From positions 1,038,843 to 1,102,842 of the forward strand of contig NZ_CP007739.1 in NCBI RefSeq assembly GCF_000724485.1: DNA of 64,000 bases, written 5' to 3'. Below, piece after piece: positions 8,989-17,244 of the stretch (the stretch's first letter is position 1; each line of letters begins with the position of its first letter). The DNA comes from Bacillus methanolicus MGA3 (GTDB taxonomy: Bacteria; Bacillota; Bacilli; Bacillales; Cytobacillaceae). The notes under the pieces are model-generated. The model had not been told where the DNA came from, searched no databases, and was given only the letters and a program-made list of their open reading frames with translations. A program made the position numbers and the translations under genes.

Positions 8989-9264
8989 TTGGAATATCAG
9001 TATCCGATTGATTATGATTGGTCCACTGATGAAATTGTGGATGTCATTAAGTTTTTTGAAGCTGTCGAGAAAGCATATGAAAAAGGAGTTAACCGTGATG
9101 AATTGCTTAATGCTTATCGACGTTTTAAAGAAATAGTTCCAGGCAAGGCACAAGAAAAAAAGCTTTGCAGCAAATTTGAAGAAGTTAGCGGTTATTCCCC
9201 ATATAAGACTGTAAAAACCGGCAAAGAGGCGAATTCAGGTGATATGATAAAAATGAGAAGTTGA
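8989..9264 (+). CDS. yktA: UPF0223 family protein YktA
   Basis: 91 aa from TTG 8989, giving [20 protein letters not shown]. The upstream GTG at 8980 overlaps the ribosome site TAGGAG, whereas the TTG is 8 nt from it, which decides the start. The [13 protein letters not shown] and [14 protein letters not shown] segments are typical of UPF0223, a small helical family of Firmicutes with no known function. It sits 66 nt after the nitronate monooxygenase-like gene. B. subtilis yktB, the usual neighbour, is absent here. Confidence 0.85.
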   Translation: MEYQYPIDYDWSTDEIVDVIKFFEAVEKAYEKGVNRDELLNAYRRFKEIVPGKAQEKKLCSKFEEVSGYSPYKTVKTGKEANSGDMIKMRS

Positions 9265-9363
9265 AAACAAATGCATGGGAAAAAATACTCCAACATAGTT
9301 TACGCCATTGTATATAAAGGGTTTAAGTAATTATAAATTTGATATTTTTAGTAAAAAAAAATG

Positions 9364-9392
9364 TTGCAACTAAAATGGATAGCTCATAATAT
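9364..9392 (+). promoter_or_regulatory. Candidate SigA promoter of ykzI
   Basis: TTGCAA (9364-9369) and TAATAT (9387-9392) are 17 bp apart in a very AT-rich stretch 58 nt before the ykzI start. Several overlapping TATAAT-like hexamers make the -10 uncertain. Confidence 0.35.
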
Positions 9393-9449
9393 AATATTAA
9401 TAATAATCAGAAAATTAGATCTACTAAAATTGGAAGGGGTGTTTTTTCA

Positions 9450-9644
9450 ATGAAGCAATTAATAAATTCGACAAGGAAGAAAAATAAAGACATGGAAAGA
9501 ACAGCTGTATTAAGGCTTGAAATGGATTATGAATTGGCAACACTTTTTGAAGCCATCAATGAAAAAAATGAAGAAAAGAAGAATGAATGCAAGAAAAATC
9601 TGGAAAATATCAGACAAGAATTGCTCAAACTTAAGGCTTTGTAA
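9450..9644 (+). CDS. ykzI: YkzI-like small coiled-coil protein
   Basis: 64 aa, highly charged, almost entirely helical; the ELATLFEAINEKNEEKK and KKNLENIRQELLKLKAL segments carry heptad spacing of hydrophobic residues and suggest a coiled coil. Its position between yktA and yktC and its length agree with B. subtilis YkzI, which has no known function. ATG 9450 follows GGAAGGGG. A strong terminator begins about 70 nt after the stop. Naming is by position and general likeness. Confidence 0.7.
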   Translation: MKQLINSTRKKNKDMERTAVLRLEMDYELATLFEAINEKNEEKKNECKKNLENIRQELLKLKAL

Positions 9645-9710
9645 AAATTGTCTGAAAAAGGAGTACATGTTAAGGGAAAATGGGAAAACAAAATAAGTGG
9701 CTTAAGTGTT

Positions 9711-9750
9711 AAAAACGAACTCCTGAAAGATAAGTGGGGGTTCGTTTTTG
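9711..9750 (+). terminator. Intrinsic terminator after ykzI
   Basis: AAAAACGAACTCC pairs with GGGGGTTCGTTTTT around a 12-nt loop, followed by GTTT. The arms are almost perfect. Confidence 0.8.
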
Positions 9751-9932
9751 TTTCCAACAAAATAGAGTATATGATGAAAGTAAAACAATGGAATTTTCGG
9801 TTGGCTAGAAAGTAAAAAACTTGAAAGGTTCAAATATTTCCATTAAGCTTTTAGTAAATTTATGTGTCTAAAACGATCTTGTTTATACTTAAGATGGGAG
9901 CATGTGACAGTTTTCATTATTGGAGGATTAAT

Positions 9933-10733
9933 ATGACGAATTGGAAAGAAATTGATAAAAATGCAAAAGCATGGATAAAAGAAGCTGGAGAAAGAATTAA
10001 GGACTCTTTTCCGAAAACTTTAGATGTTCAGGCAAAATCAAATCCTAATGACCTAGTTACAAATATTGATAAGGAAACAGAACAATTCTTTATTACAAAG
10101 ATAAAAGAAATATATCCTGATCATTACATATTAGGTGAAGAAGGATTTGGCGATAAGCTGCATAATGAAAAGGGAATCGTCTGGATTATTGATCCGATAG
10201 ACGGAACGATGAACTTTGTTCATCAACAAAGAAATTTTGCAATTTCTGTTGGAATTTATGAAAATGGTATCGGTAGAATCGGATTAATTTACGATGTTGT
10301 CCATGATGAACTGTACCATGCATTTAAAGGAGAAGGTGCTTATTTAAATGGAAAACCCCTCCCTCCCCTTAAGGAAGTTTCTGTTTCTGAAGCGATTATT
10401 GGTATTAACGCCACGTGGATTACGCCAAATAAACGAATTGATCCGACCTATCTCGCAGCTCTTGTTAAAGATGTGAGAGGAACAAGATCCTATGGATCGG
10501 CTGCCCTTGAAATTACATATGTTGCTGCTGGCAGATTGGATGCCTATATTTCTTTGCGCCTTGCTCCATGGGACTTTGCAGCAGGTATCGTGATCATTGA
10601 AGAGCTTGGAGGTGTAGTGTCTTCATTGAGAGGGGAACCAATAAAGATTATGGAAAAAAACTCTTTATTTGTCTCAAAACCTGGGCTCCATGGCGCGATT
10701 TTGAAAAAATATTTGAAGGACGGCAATTGGTGA
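9933..10733 (+). CDS. yktC: Inositol monophosphatase family protein
   Basis: 266 aa from ATG 9933, which follows TTGGAGGATTAAT; the frame extends 23 codons further upstream but those codons have no ribosome site. The family metal-binding motifs are present: GEEGFGD (about residue 68), IDPIDGTMNFVHQ (about 86-98) and WDFAAGIVIIEELGG near the C-terminus. These bind two or three Mg2+ and hydrolyse a phosphomonoester such as inositol-1-phosphate; the real substrate is unknown. Its place after ykzI matches B. subtilis yktC (suhB). Its 3' end faces mntH, with repeats S2 and R2 in between. Confidence 0.88.
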   Translation: MTNWKEIDKNAKAWIKEAGERIKDSFPKTLDVQAKSNPNDLVTNIDKETEQFFITKIKEIYPDHYILGEEGFGDKLHNEKGIVWIIDPIDGTMNFVHQQRNFAISVGIYENGIGRIGLIYDVVHDELYHAFKGEGAYLNGKPLPPLKEVSVSEAIIGINATWITPNKRIDPTYLAALVKDVRGTRSYGSAALEITYVAAGRLDAYISLRLAPWDFAAGIVIIEELGGVVSSLRGEPIKIMEKNSLFVSKPGLHGAILKKYLKDGNW

Positions 10734-10766
10734 TATTTTGATAAATTTGCTCAGACAGGTTAACAT

Positions 10767-10803
10767 TTTTATTTTTGTTAGCATCGCTCCGCCTCTTTTC
10801 CAC
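10767..10803 (-). repeat. Short dispersed repeat S, copy 2
   Basis: On the minus strand it reads GTGGAAAAGAGGCGGAGCGA followed by TGCTAACAAAAATAAAA. It differs from copy 1 at only a few positions over 31 bp. It lies between yktC and repeat R2. Confidence 0.7.
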
Positions 10804-10808
10804 ATTAA

Positions 10809-10935
10809 AAGAAGCTGTCTCAAAAACCAGAGGGTCAGACCTCATAACACAATATATAGGACATAATATTGGATAAATGTGCTATATATTGATAAACGAA
10901 CATGGGGTCAGACCCTTATGAGACAGCCTCTTCTT
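10809..10935. repeat. Dispersed palindromic repeat, copy R2 (type B)
   Basis: About 127 bp with terminal arms AAGAAGCTGTCTCA and TGAGACAGCCTCTTCTT. Inner arms contain GAGGGTCAGACCTCATAACA and ATGGGGTCAGACCC, and the centre contains AATATATAGGACATAATATT. The central part closely matches R6 at 35869-35994 in the opposite orientation. It lies between the convergent genes yktC and mntH, where it could serve both as terminator. Confidence 0.85.
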
Positions 10936-10953
10936 ATTTCATTACTGTATATT

Positions 10954-12251
10954 TTATAAACCTAAGAACGTCTGAAAAAGAAGAAACACATTTAGCGATA
11001 TGACTAACACTGCCACAAACCATGCAAGAATGGTTGTAACACGGTGATTAACCAAGCTCCCCATCAAACGGCGATCACTTGTAAATATAATTAAAGGGAT
11101 TAAGGCAAATGCAATCCCAAATGACAGTACTACTTGGCTGATGACCAGTGCATGTGTTGGATTGATGCCAAGAGCAATTATTACAAGTGGAGGGATCACC
11201 GTAATAAGACGTCTAAGATACACCGGAATTCTTCTCTTTATAAATCCTTGCATAATAATATCGCCAGACATCGTTCCCACCGATGAACTTGATAAACCAG
11301 ATGCAAGAAGACTAATGCCAAAGAGAATGGCTGACAAAGGACCGACTAAATGGCCGAACTCTTGAAAAGCTACATCCAGCCCTTGAATATTTAAGCCATT
11401 TTTGTAGAAGAGGGCAGCTGCTACGATCATCATGCTAGCATTTACAGCTCCTGCAATGAACATGGCGATTAAGATATCAATAAATTCAAAGCGAAAAATT
11501 TTTTGACGATCTTCCTCCGTTTTTCCAACTACTCTTCGTTGTGTTAGAGCTGAATGAAGATAAATGGCATGAGGCATTACCGTTGCACCGAGAATACCTG
11601 CTGCAAGCAAAATGCTGTTTACCCCCTTAAATTGTGGCACAAAAAATCCGTTTAACATTGGACTGATTTCAGGTTTGGCAAAAAAGATTTGTGCAATGAA
11701 TGCGAATACAACAATAAAGAGCAGACCAGTTATACCTGCTTCAAGAGAACGGAACCCCCGGCGCTGAAGTTCAAGGATTGCAAAAGAGCCCGCTGCAGCA
11801 ATCAATGCTGAGGGAAGTAATGGTAGACCAAAGAGTAAATAAAGCCCTAAAGATGCACCAATAAATTCTGCGAGATCCGTAGCCATGACGACCAATTCCC
11901 TTGAATCCATAGTCCGATAGAAATCGGTTTAGGAAATTTTTCGCGAGCGACTTCAGGCAAGTTTTTACCTGTTGCAATCCCTAATTTTGCAGACATAGAT
12001 TGAATCAAAACAGCCATTAAATTGGAAATAAGAACCACCCACAAAAGCAGGTATCCATATTGTGATCCTGCAGAAATATTTGTTGCAAAGTTTCCTGGAT
12101 CAATATAGGCGATAGCTGCAATAAAGGCTGGACCTAAAAAAGGGAGTATTTTTTTAATTCCGCGGGTTTGCCCTCTTAAAGAAGCTTGTGCAGAGTGAAT
12201 GGTTGTACTGCTAACAGATGCATGTTCTTGCCTAACGGTATTCTCATTCAT
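10954..12251 (-). pseudogene. mntH: Mn2+/H+ NRAMP transporter MntH, frameshifted
   Basis: Two overlapping frames together make a full NRAMP protein of about 430 aa. The N-terminal part (from 12251) has the TM1 metal-binding motif DPGNFATN and runs to LWIQ. The rest (from about 11900) begins [21 protein letters not shown] and includes the TM6 MPHAIYLHS motif. The frames would join if one G were restored to the GGG run (plus-strand CCC 11898-11900), giving [13 protein letters not shown]. So either the gene carries a one-base deletion or the assembly has a homopolymer error. The ATG at 12251 follows GGGGGGTAATAT. The family imports Mn2+ with protons. The gene is an insertion into the yktC-typA interval. 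Confidence 0.85.
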
Positions 12252-12302
12252 ATATTACCCCCCTAAAAATCAGATTTCTTTATTTTCCCTCATACATATG
12301 TT

Positions 12303-12317
12303 TTTCCTAAGACCAAA
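12303..12317 (-). promoter_or_regulatory. Candidate MntR operator upstream of mntH
   Basis: TTTCCTAAGACCAAA matches 11 of 15 bases of the B. subtilis MntR box as I recall it (TTTCCTTAAGGCAAA on this strand). It lies about 50 nt upstream of the mntH start, a sensible position for manganese repression. The match is imperfect. Confidence 0.35.
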
Positions 12318-12486
12318 TTTTAAAGTAAAAAAATGTACATTTAAAAGTAATGTTTCTCATATGCAAATTATATTCTTAAACCCATCTTTTAGGCAATACT
12401 TATTTTATTCTAATATTCTGAACAATGCGACTATAAAAAGATTTATGTGAATGGAGATTCGATGGTTTTTGGGGAAGATAGCTGTA

Positions 12487-12529
12487 AAAGAACATCGTCT
12501 CGATTAAAAAAGGGAGGACGATGTTCTTT
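12487..12529. terminator. Terminator after ylaF
   Basis: AAAGAACATCGTC and GACGATGTTCTTT form a perfect 13-bp stem with a 17-nt loop. It lies about 20 nt beyond the ylaF stop on the minus strand and is followed there by TTTTAC. Confidence 0.75.
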
Positions 12530-12549
12530 CTTTCGTGGATTTATTTATT

Positions 12550-12729
12550 CTAGTCATTTTCCATCATTTTTCGTTTCATTTTAAAACCAAATCCCATGAC
12601 AAACATGAGCAGCACGATAGAAACGATGGCCCCAACTATGCTTCTTTCTGCAATGGCTATCCCAATTCCCATGATGCAAAAAGCAGCAGCAATGGCGAAC
12701 AATAAAAAAATCCATTTAATCTCTTTCAC
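12550..12729 (-). CDS. ylaF: YlaF-type small membrane protein (DUF5325)
   Basis: 59 aa, read on the minus strand from GTG 12729, which follows GGAGGAGGAAATTAC. Two transmembrane segments are visible (about residues 6-24 and 30-48), followed by a basic tail, KMKRKMMEND. Position just upstream of typA in divergent orientation, length and the tail all fit B. subtilis YlaF (DUF5325), whose function is unknown. Codon use and ribosome site are normal, so it is a real gene despite its size. Confidence 0.85.
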   Translation of the reverse strand: MKEIKWIFLLFAIAAAFCIMGIGIAIAERSIVGAIVSIVLLMFVMGFGFKMKRKMMEND

Positions 12730-12823
12730 GTAATTTCCTCCTCCGAGAACAACAAAACCACTTTTCTGTTTTGGAGTTTCACCTTATTTTACATAAAAAC
12801 ATTCTTAGTTTCTAGATCATATG

Positions 12824-12832
12824 TGTTATAAT
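12824..12832 (+). promoter_or_regulatory. Extended -10 promoter of typA
   Basis: TG-T-TATAAT is a perfect extended -10 about 62 nt before the typA start. No good -35 is visible at the right distance, as expected for extended -10 promoters. Confidence 0.55.
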
Positions 12833-12893
12833 ACATTAGTTATAATAATATTAACACTAAATTTTCCTTTATTAGAGGCAGGAGTGACCTTAT

Positions 12894-14738
12894 TTGAAAA
12901 TAAGAGAAGATATACGCAACATTGCTATAATTGCCCACGTTGACCATGGGAAAACAACACTTGTTGACCAGCTGTTAAAGCAAGCTGGTACATTCCGATC
13001 AAATGAACATGTTGAAGAGCGTGCGATGGATTCAAATGACCTCGAAAGAGAAAGAGGCATAACGATTCTTGCAAAGAATACAGCGATACAATATAAAAAC
13101 ACGAAAATTAATATTCTTGATACGCCTGGGCATGCCGATTTTGGCGGTGAAGTAGAACGGATTATGAAAATGGTTGATGGAGTCCTTTTAGTCGTTGACG
13201 CATATGAAGGATGTATGCCACAAACCCGTTTTGTTTTAAAAAAGGCGTTGGAACAAAATTTGACCCCTATTGTTGTCGTGAATAAGATCGACAGGCCCTT
13301 TGCTCGGCCGGCAGAAGTAGTAGATGAAGTGATAGATTTATTCATTGAACTTGATGCTAGTGAAGAACAGTTAGAATTTCCGGTAATATACACTTCAGCG
13401 ATAAACGGAACTGCAAGTACCGACCCAACAAAGCAGGATGAAAACATGCAAGTGTTGTATGATGCAATCATTGATCATATTCCTGCTCCGGTCGATAATC
13501 GGGAAGATCCGCTTCAGTTTCAAGTATCGCTCCTTGATTACAATGACTATGTCGGAAGAATCGGAATTGGACGAATTTTCCGTGGAACGATGAAAGTGGG
13601 TCAGCAAGTTGCATTAATGAAGCTTGATGGTTCTGTAAAACAATTCCGAGTGACGAAAATGTTTGGTTTCTTTGGATTAAAACGTCAAGAAATTCAGGAA
13701 GCATATGCAGGAGACTTAATCGCTGTATCAGGAATGGAAGAAATTAATGTCGGTGAAACGGTTTGTCCGGTTGAACACCAAGAGGCGCTTCCTATATTAA
13801 GGATTGATGAACCAACATTACAAATGACATTCCTTGTAAACAACAGTCCGTTTGCGGGCAGAGAAGGTAAATATTTAACAGCAAGAAAAATTGAAGAAAG
13901 ACTTCGTGCACAATTACAAACCGATGTTAGTTTACGAGTTGAGAATACCGACTCACCGGATGAATGGATTGTTTCCGGAAGAGGAGAACTTCATTTATCG
14001 ATATTAATTGAAAACATGCGGCGTGAAGGTTATGAACTTCAAGTATCAAAGCCTGAAGTCATCTTAAAAGAAATTGATGGCGTTCTTTGTGAACCAATTG
14101 AACGTGTTCAAATTGATATCCCTGAAGAACATACTGGAGCGGTAATGGAATCAATCGGCGCCCGCAAAGGGGAATTACTCGATATGATTAATAATGGAAA
14201 TGGCCAGGTGAGGCTGATTTTTAATGTACCGGCCCGCGGATTGATCGGCTACACTACAGAATTTTTAACGATGACACGCGGTTACGGCATCATAAATCAT
14301 ACTTTTGACAGCTATCAACCTATGCAGCCCGGCCAAGTTGGCGGCAGACGCCAGGGAGTGCTCGTTTCAATGGAGACAGGCAAGGCTACAACATATGGTA
14401 TTATGCAAGTTGAAGACCGTGGAACCATTTTTGTTGAACCTGGTACGGAGATTTACGAAGGCATGATTGTCGGAGAGCATACACGTGAGAATGATATAAC
14501 GGTCAACATTACAAAAGTTAAGCAGGCGACCAATATTCGTTCTGCAACGAAAGACCAGACGGTAACGATTAAAAAACCGAGAATTATGACACTTGAGGAA
14601 GCATTGGAGTACTTGAATGATGACGAGTATTGTGAAGTAACCCCGGAATCAATTCGTTTACGTAAAAAGATTCTTGATAAAAATGAACGTGAACGATTGG
14701 CTAAGAAAAAGAAGTATGCTGAAATGGGCAAAAATTAA
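12894..14738 (+). CDS. typA: Ribosome-associated GTPase TypA/BipA
   Basis: 614 aa translational GTPase. G1 HVDHGKTTLVDQLL (about residues 16-29), G2 region with RERGITI, G3 DTPGHADFGGEV, G4 NKIDRP; then EF-G-like domains II, III and V and the BipA-specific C-terminal domain ending RERLAKKKKYAEMGKN. It acts on the 70S ribosome and in 50S assembly, especially in the cold and under stress. The start is TTG 12894, 9 nt after AGGAG, and gives the usual MKIREDIRNIAIIAHVDHG. It is followed by ylaH with a short gap, as in B. subtilis (ylaG-ylaH). Confidence 0.96.
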   Translation: MKIREDIRNIAIIAHVDHGKTTLVDQLLKQAGTFRSNEHVEERAMDSNDLERERGITILAKNTAIQYKNTKINILDTPGHADFGGEVERIMKMVDGVLLVVDAYEGCMPQTRFVLKKALEQNLTPIVVVNKIDRPFARPAEVVDEVIDLFIELDASEEQLEFPVIYTSAINGTASTDPTKQDENMQVLYDAIIDHIPAPVDNREDPLQFQVSLLDYNDYVGRIGIGRIFRGTMKVGQQVALMKLDGSVKQFRVTKMFGFFGLKRQEIQEAYAGDLIAVSGMEEINVGETVCPVEHQEALPILRIDEPTLQMTFLVNNSPFAGREGKYLTARKIEERLRAQLQTDVSLRVENTDSPDEWIVSGRGELHLSILIENMRREGYELQVSKPEVILKEIDGVLCEPIERVQIDIPEEHTGAVMESIGARKGELLDMINNGNGQVRLIFNVPARGLIGYTTEFLTMTRGYGIINHTFDSYQPMQPGQVGGRRQGVLVSMETGKATTYGIMQVEDRGTIFVEPGTEIYEGMIVGEHTRENDITVNITKVKQATNIRSATKDQTVTIKKPRIMTLEEALEYLNDDEYCEVTPESIRLRKKILDKNERERLAKKKKYAEMGKN

Positions 14739-14756
14739 TGGGGAGGTTGAAAAGTA

Positions 14757-15071
14757 ATGGATGTGACGGAGCGTTTGTCCTTTTTTGCTGCCTTATATAA
14801 AGTGGATGAAAATCCAGAGAAAGGTATGTGGATGCTATATTTAACAATTGTCGTCTTATCCATCATTGTGTATAAGCTCGGATTTGCTAAAAAACTTCCT
14901 ATTTTAAAATCATTCATTATATATCTTTTTTTAATCCTTGGATGTACGATTTTGACTTTCCTAGGAGCCTTCCTTCCAGTAGCTGAAGGGCTTGTTGTAG
15001 CAGCTTTAATCCTGATTATTTATAAAATTCGTCTTCGTCAGGAAAAAAAGCAGGAAGCGAATACAAACTAG
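14757..15071 (+). CDS. ylaH: YlaH-like membrane protein
   Basis: 104 aa. An N-terminal polar stretch ([20 protein letters not shown]) is followed by three hydrophobic segments (about residues 24-41, 50-69 and 72-88) and a charged tail [13 protein letters not shown]. Position after typA and length match B. subtilis YlaH, a membrane protein of unknown function. ATG 14757 follows GGGGAGG about 9 nt upstream. A gene for a small soluble protein follows after 7 nt, probably in one transcript with typA. Confidence 0.85.
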   Translation: MDVTERLSFFAALYKVDENPEKGMWMLYLTIVVLSIIVYKLGFAKKLPILKSFIIYLFLILGCTILTFLGAFLPVAEGLVVAALILIIYKIRLRQEKKQEANTN

Positions 15072-15078
15072 GGGAGTA

Positions 15079-15369
15079 ATGATGAGATCATTACAGGATG
15101 CTTTATATAATTGGCTGACCATCAAAATTGTAAGCGATGAACGGCCTGATGATACGGCAGCAGCAGAAACTAAGAACTTTTTTCAACAAATATTAAAAGA
15201 GGATCATGGGATAGAGGAAATTGAAGTTAAGAAAGATGGTGTGATGTACATTTTGCATTATCGTAAAGATGAAGAATGGAAAAAAACAGTGTTTCCCTGT
15301 GAACTTATTGAAGTAATGATCAACCAGATAAACGAAGAACCGGAGAAATTTCCGAATTATCCCGAATAG
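15079..15369 (+). CDS. Small conserved hypothetical protein after ylaH
   Basis: 96 aa, soluble and acidic, no recognisable domain. It starts MMRSLQDALYNWLTIKIVSDERP and contains an EEIEVKKDGVMYILHYRK stretch, which looks like an alpha/beta fold. It starts 7 nt after ylaH behind AGGGGAG, so translation is probably coupled. The start may be the second ATG (15082). I do not recall a counterpart in B. subtilis at this point. Repeat R3 begins directly at its stop codon. Coding is supported by frame length, ribosome site and normal codon use. Confidence 0.7.
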   Translation: MMRSLQDALYNWLTIKIVSDERPDDTAAAETKNFFQQILKEDHGIEEIEVKKDGVMYILHYRKDEEWKKTVFPCELIEVMINQINEEPEKFPNYPE

Positions 15370-15449
15370 GAACGAGGCTGACTCAAAAACAAAGGGCCAG
15401 ACCCCCTCTAATATAGAGGAAGTTAAACCCTTTTGAGTCAGCCTTGTTC
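15370..15449. repeat. Dispersed palindromic repeat, copy R3 (short form)
   Basis: 80 bp. Terminal arms GAACGAGGCTGACTCAAAA and TTTTGAGTCAGCCTTGTTC pair over 19 bp with one mismatch, the cleanest terminal repeat in the set. Inside are AAAGGGCCAGACCCC and a small CCTCTAATATAGAGG hairpin. It separates the convergent genes at 15369 and ylaI and would work as a bidirectional terminator. Confidence 0.88.
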
Positions 15450-15478
15450 TTACAACATAAGGCACTTTCCTTTTCTTA

Positions 15479-15679
15479 TTACCATTCATCGTCTTGCGAT
15501 CGCGGCTTATTAAGGCGAAATTTGCCTGTAGCGATTCTTGCTCTTGTTTTTTCTGCAATTCTCCGATCGCACTCATTGCACATGTACGTATGAATGGGAC
15601 GATTTCTAAGCCGTTTTGCTAATGGAGATTCATCTTCAATGGATTCAATCTTATCACATAAGACACATTTTACTCTCAT
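15479..15679 (-). CDS. ylaI: YlaI zinc-ribbon protein (DUF2197)
   Basis: 66 aa. MRVKCVLCDKIESIEDES carries one CxxC pair and YMCNECDRRIAEKT a second, a four-cysteine zinc ribbon, followed by a basic C-terminal tail. This matches B. subtilis YlaI (DUF2197), of unknown function. The ATG at 15679 follows TTGAGGTG on the minus strand. It is convergent with the gene at 15079 and separated from it by repeat R3. Confidence 0.88.
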   Translation of the reverse strand: MRVKCVLCDKIESIEDESPLAKRLRNRPIHTYMCNECDRRIAEKTRARIATGKFRLNKPRSQDDEW

Positions 15680-15919
15680 TTCAACACCTCAATTGGATCT
15701 ACTTTAAATAGTAGCATACTGTATTGCTTGGAGAAACAAATCAAGAAACGAATGCGCAGCATTTCGATGTGGGCTGGACAAAGTGTTCGCGGTTTTTTTA
15801 TTATATTATAGAATGCCGATTCATTTCGAGTGGACAAATTGATTAGATAATGATGTTTAAGTTTCTTCATTACAGGTATAGTAGTAATGTGTGCAAAATT
15901 TAGGGGAGGGTATGAGAGA

Positions 15920-16375
15920 ATGGCTAATCAAGTTGAACCTAAGTTAATAAAGCCTTTATATGATGAACTGCAAAAAGAACGTTTTGTCGTTCTTGCGACG
16001 ATTGATTTTGAAACAGGCGGTCCAAATGTAAATGCCATTTCCTGGATATATGCGAAAGATGATGAAACGATTTATTTTGCTATTGATAACAGATCGAGAA
16101 TAGTCCAAAACATAAAAAATAACAACAAAGTTGTTATCAATATTATTGCGAATGAATCCACATATTCAATTAGCGGCGAAGCTAGTGTAAAACAAGAAAA
16201 AATGGAAGGGGTTCCACTTAAATTAGCTCTCATTGAAGTAAAGATTAAGGAAGTAAGAGATGTCATGTTTTATGGTTCAAAAATTGTTACAGAACCAGAA
16301 TATGATAAAACATATGACAAAAATGCCGCTGCCCGTTTAGACAAACAGGTTATGGATGCAATGAAAAATGCTTAG
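15920..16375 (+). CDS. Pyridoxamine 5'-phosphate oxidase family protein
   Basis: 151 aa from ATG 15920, which follows AGGGGAGGG; the frame extends 11 codons upstream without a ribosome site. It is a split-barrel FMN-binding protein of the PPOX superfamily: LQKERFVVLATIDFETGGPN, ISWIYAKDDETIYFAIDNRS and VVINIIANE are the typical strands. Members bind FMN or F420 and reduce or oxidise varied substrates; the substrate here is unknown, and it is too divergent to be the PdxH enzyme. The terminator of the gene is built from its own last codons. It is an addition to the ylaI-ylaJ interval of B. subtilis. Confidence 0.82.
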   Translation: MANQVEPKLIKPLYDELQKERFVVLATIDFETGGPNVNAISWIYAKDDETIYFAIDNRSRIVQNIKNNNKVVINIIANESTYSISGEASVKQEKMEGVPLKLALIEVKIKEVRDVMFYGSKIVTEPEYDKTYDKNAAARLDKQVMDAMKNA

Positions 16376-16403
16376 TCGCAGAGACTAAGCATTTTTCATT
16401 GCA
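16357..16403 (+). terminator. Terminator overlapping the 3' end of the PPOX-family gene
   Basis: A perfect 21-bp inverted repeat (16357-16377 and 16383-16403) with a 5-nt loop GCAGA. The left arm contains the last codons and stop of the gene; the right arm carries ATTTTTC, so a terminator forms as the ribosome reaches the stop. Confidence 0.85.
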
Positions 16404-16434
16404 GTACAAAGCAAAAATTAGATTCAAAATCTTA

Positions 16435-17013
16435 TTATTTCTGATAATTGGATTGTTTTTGCTGTTCTTTATCCAGTTCTTTTTTTTGTGATTTTTTCAG
16501 TTTATCCTTCGGTTTTTCTGTTGCATTTTTTGGCTTTGGTTCAATCATGTCAGACGGCACTTCAGGCATAAGACGTCCGGTAATATCAGAAAGTTCGTTC
16601 ATGATTCCTTGTATTGGTTCCCCATTTTGAATATCCTGAGAAATTTCCTTAAGCCGCGCATTCATATCCGGGTCAGCAACTACAACTGCTCTTGCGCCAA
16701 AGGGATCGTGTTTCAAGCTTTCAGCGACGGAATATTTGATTGTGCCAACTTCCGATCGCTCGATATTAGAATCAACATCAATACCAACAATGGCATACTT
16801 TCCAAATACTACTGCAGTGGCACCATTTACATCAGGGATGCTAGTAGCCAGTTTAACTAAGCGACGGGAAATTTCCTGTCCAGTTTTTCTGTTCACTTCT
16901 TCGATTGCAGTGTTTTTCACATTAACTAAATTTTGTTTTTCTGCTCCATCGTTTTGTGGATTACAAGCTGAAATTGTTAAAAGGAATAAGACTAATAGCA
17001 TAGCTCTGTACAT
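16435..17013 (-). CDS. ylaJ: YhcN/YlaJ family sporulation lipoprotein
   Basis: 192 aa. Lipoprotein signal peptide with lipobox ISAC (lipidated Cys17), then the YhcN/YlaJ domain (about residues 45-145, with LVKLATSIPDVNGATAVVFG and AVVVADPDMNARL). The last 40 residues are a Lys/Gln-rich tail. Members are membrane-anchored lipoproteins of the forespore or spore inner membrane; in B. subtilis, YlaJ has been linked to germination. Order ylaI - ylaJ - ylaK is kept. It is divergent from phoH, and the 230-bp gap holds both promoters. Confidence 0.9.
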   Translation of the reverse strand: MYRAMLLVLFLLTISACNPQNDGAEKQNLVNVKNTAIEEVNRKTGQEISRRLVKLATSIPDVNGATAVVFGKYAIVGIDVDSNIERSEVGTIKYSVAESLKHDPFGARAVVVADPDMNARLKEISQDIQNGEPIQGIMNELSDITGRLMPEVPSDMIEPKPKNATEKPKDKLKKSQKKELDKEQQKQSNYQK

Positions 17014-17244
17014 ACTGATTACCTCCGTCTTTAATAAAAGAACTTATTTTTGTGTATATTTGAATTGAAGACTTGGAAATCATTTTCTTTGAAAACCTTT
17101 CAAAAACAATCTTTAATTAAAGAATTTACTAACAATTATTGTGTAATTTTTCGTCTATCTTTATTCGGGCAAACATATATTTTACAAAAGCATAATCCCA
17201 CCGTAAAAATTTAATTTAGAATTAGAGGAGCGGGAGGCATCAGT

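Noticed and set aside
12199..12450. 83-codon frame opposite the mntH start
   Set aside because: It is antisense to mntH and its promoter and encodes a Phe-, Ile- and Asn-rich product of non-coding type.
15676..15870. 64-codon minus-strand frame upstream of ylaI
   Set aside because: No ribosome site, low-complexity AT-rich codons; this is probably the ylaI promoter region.
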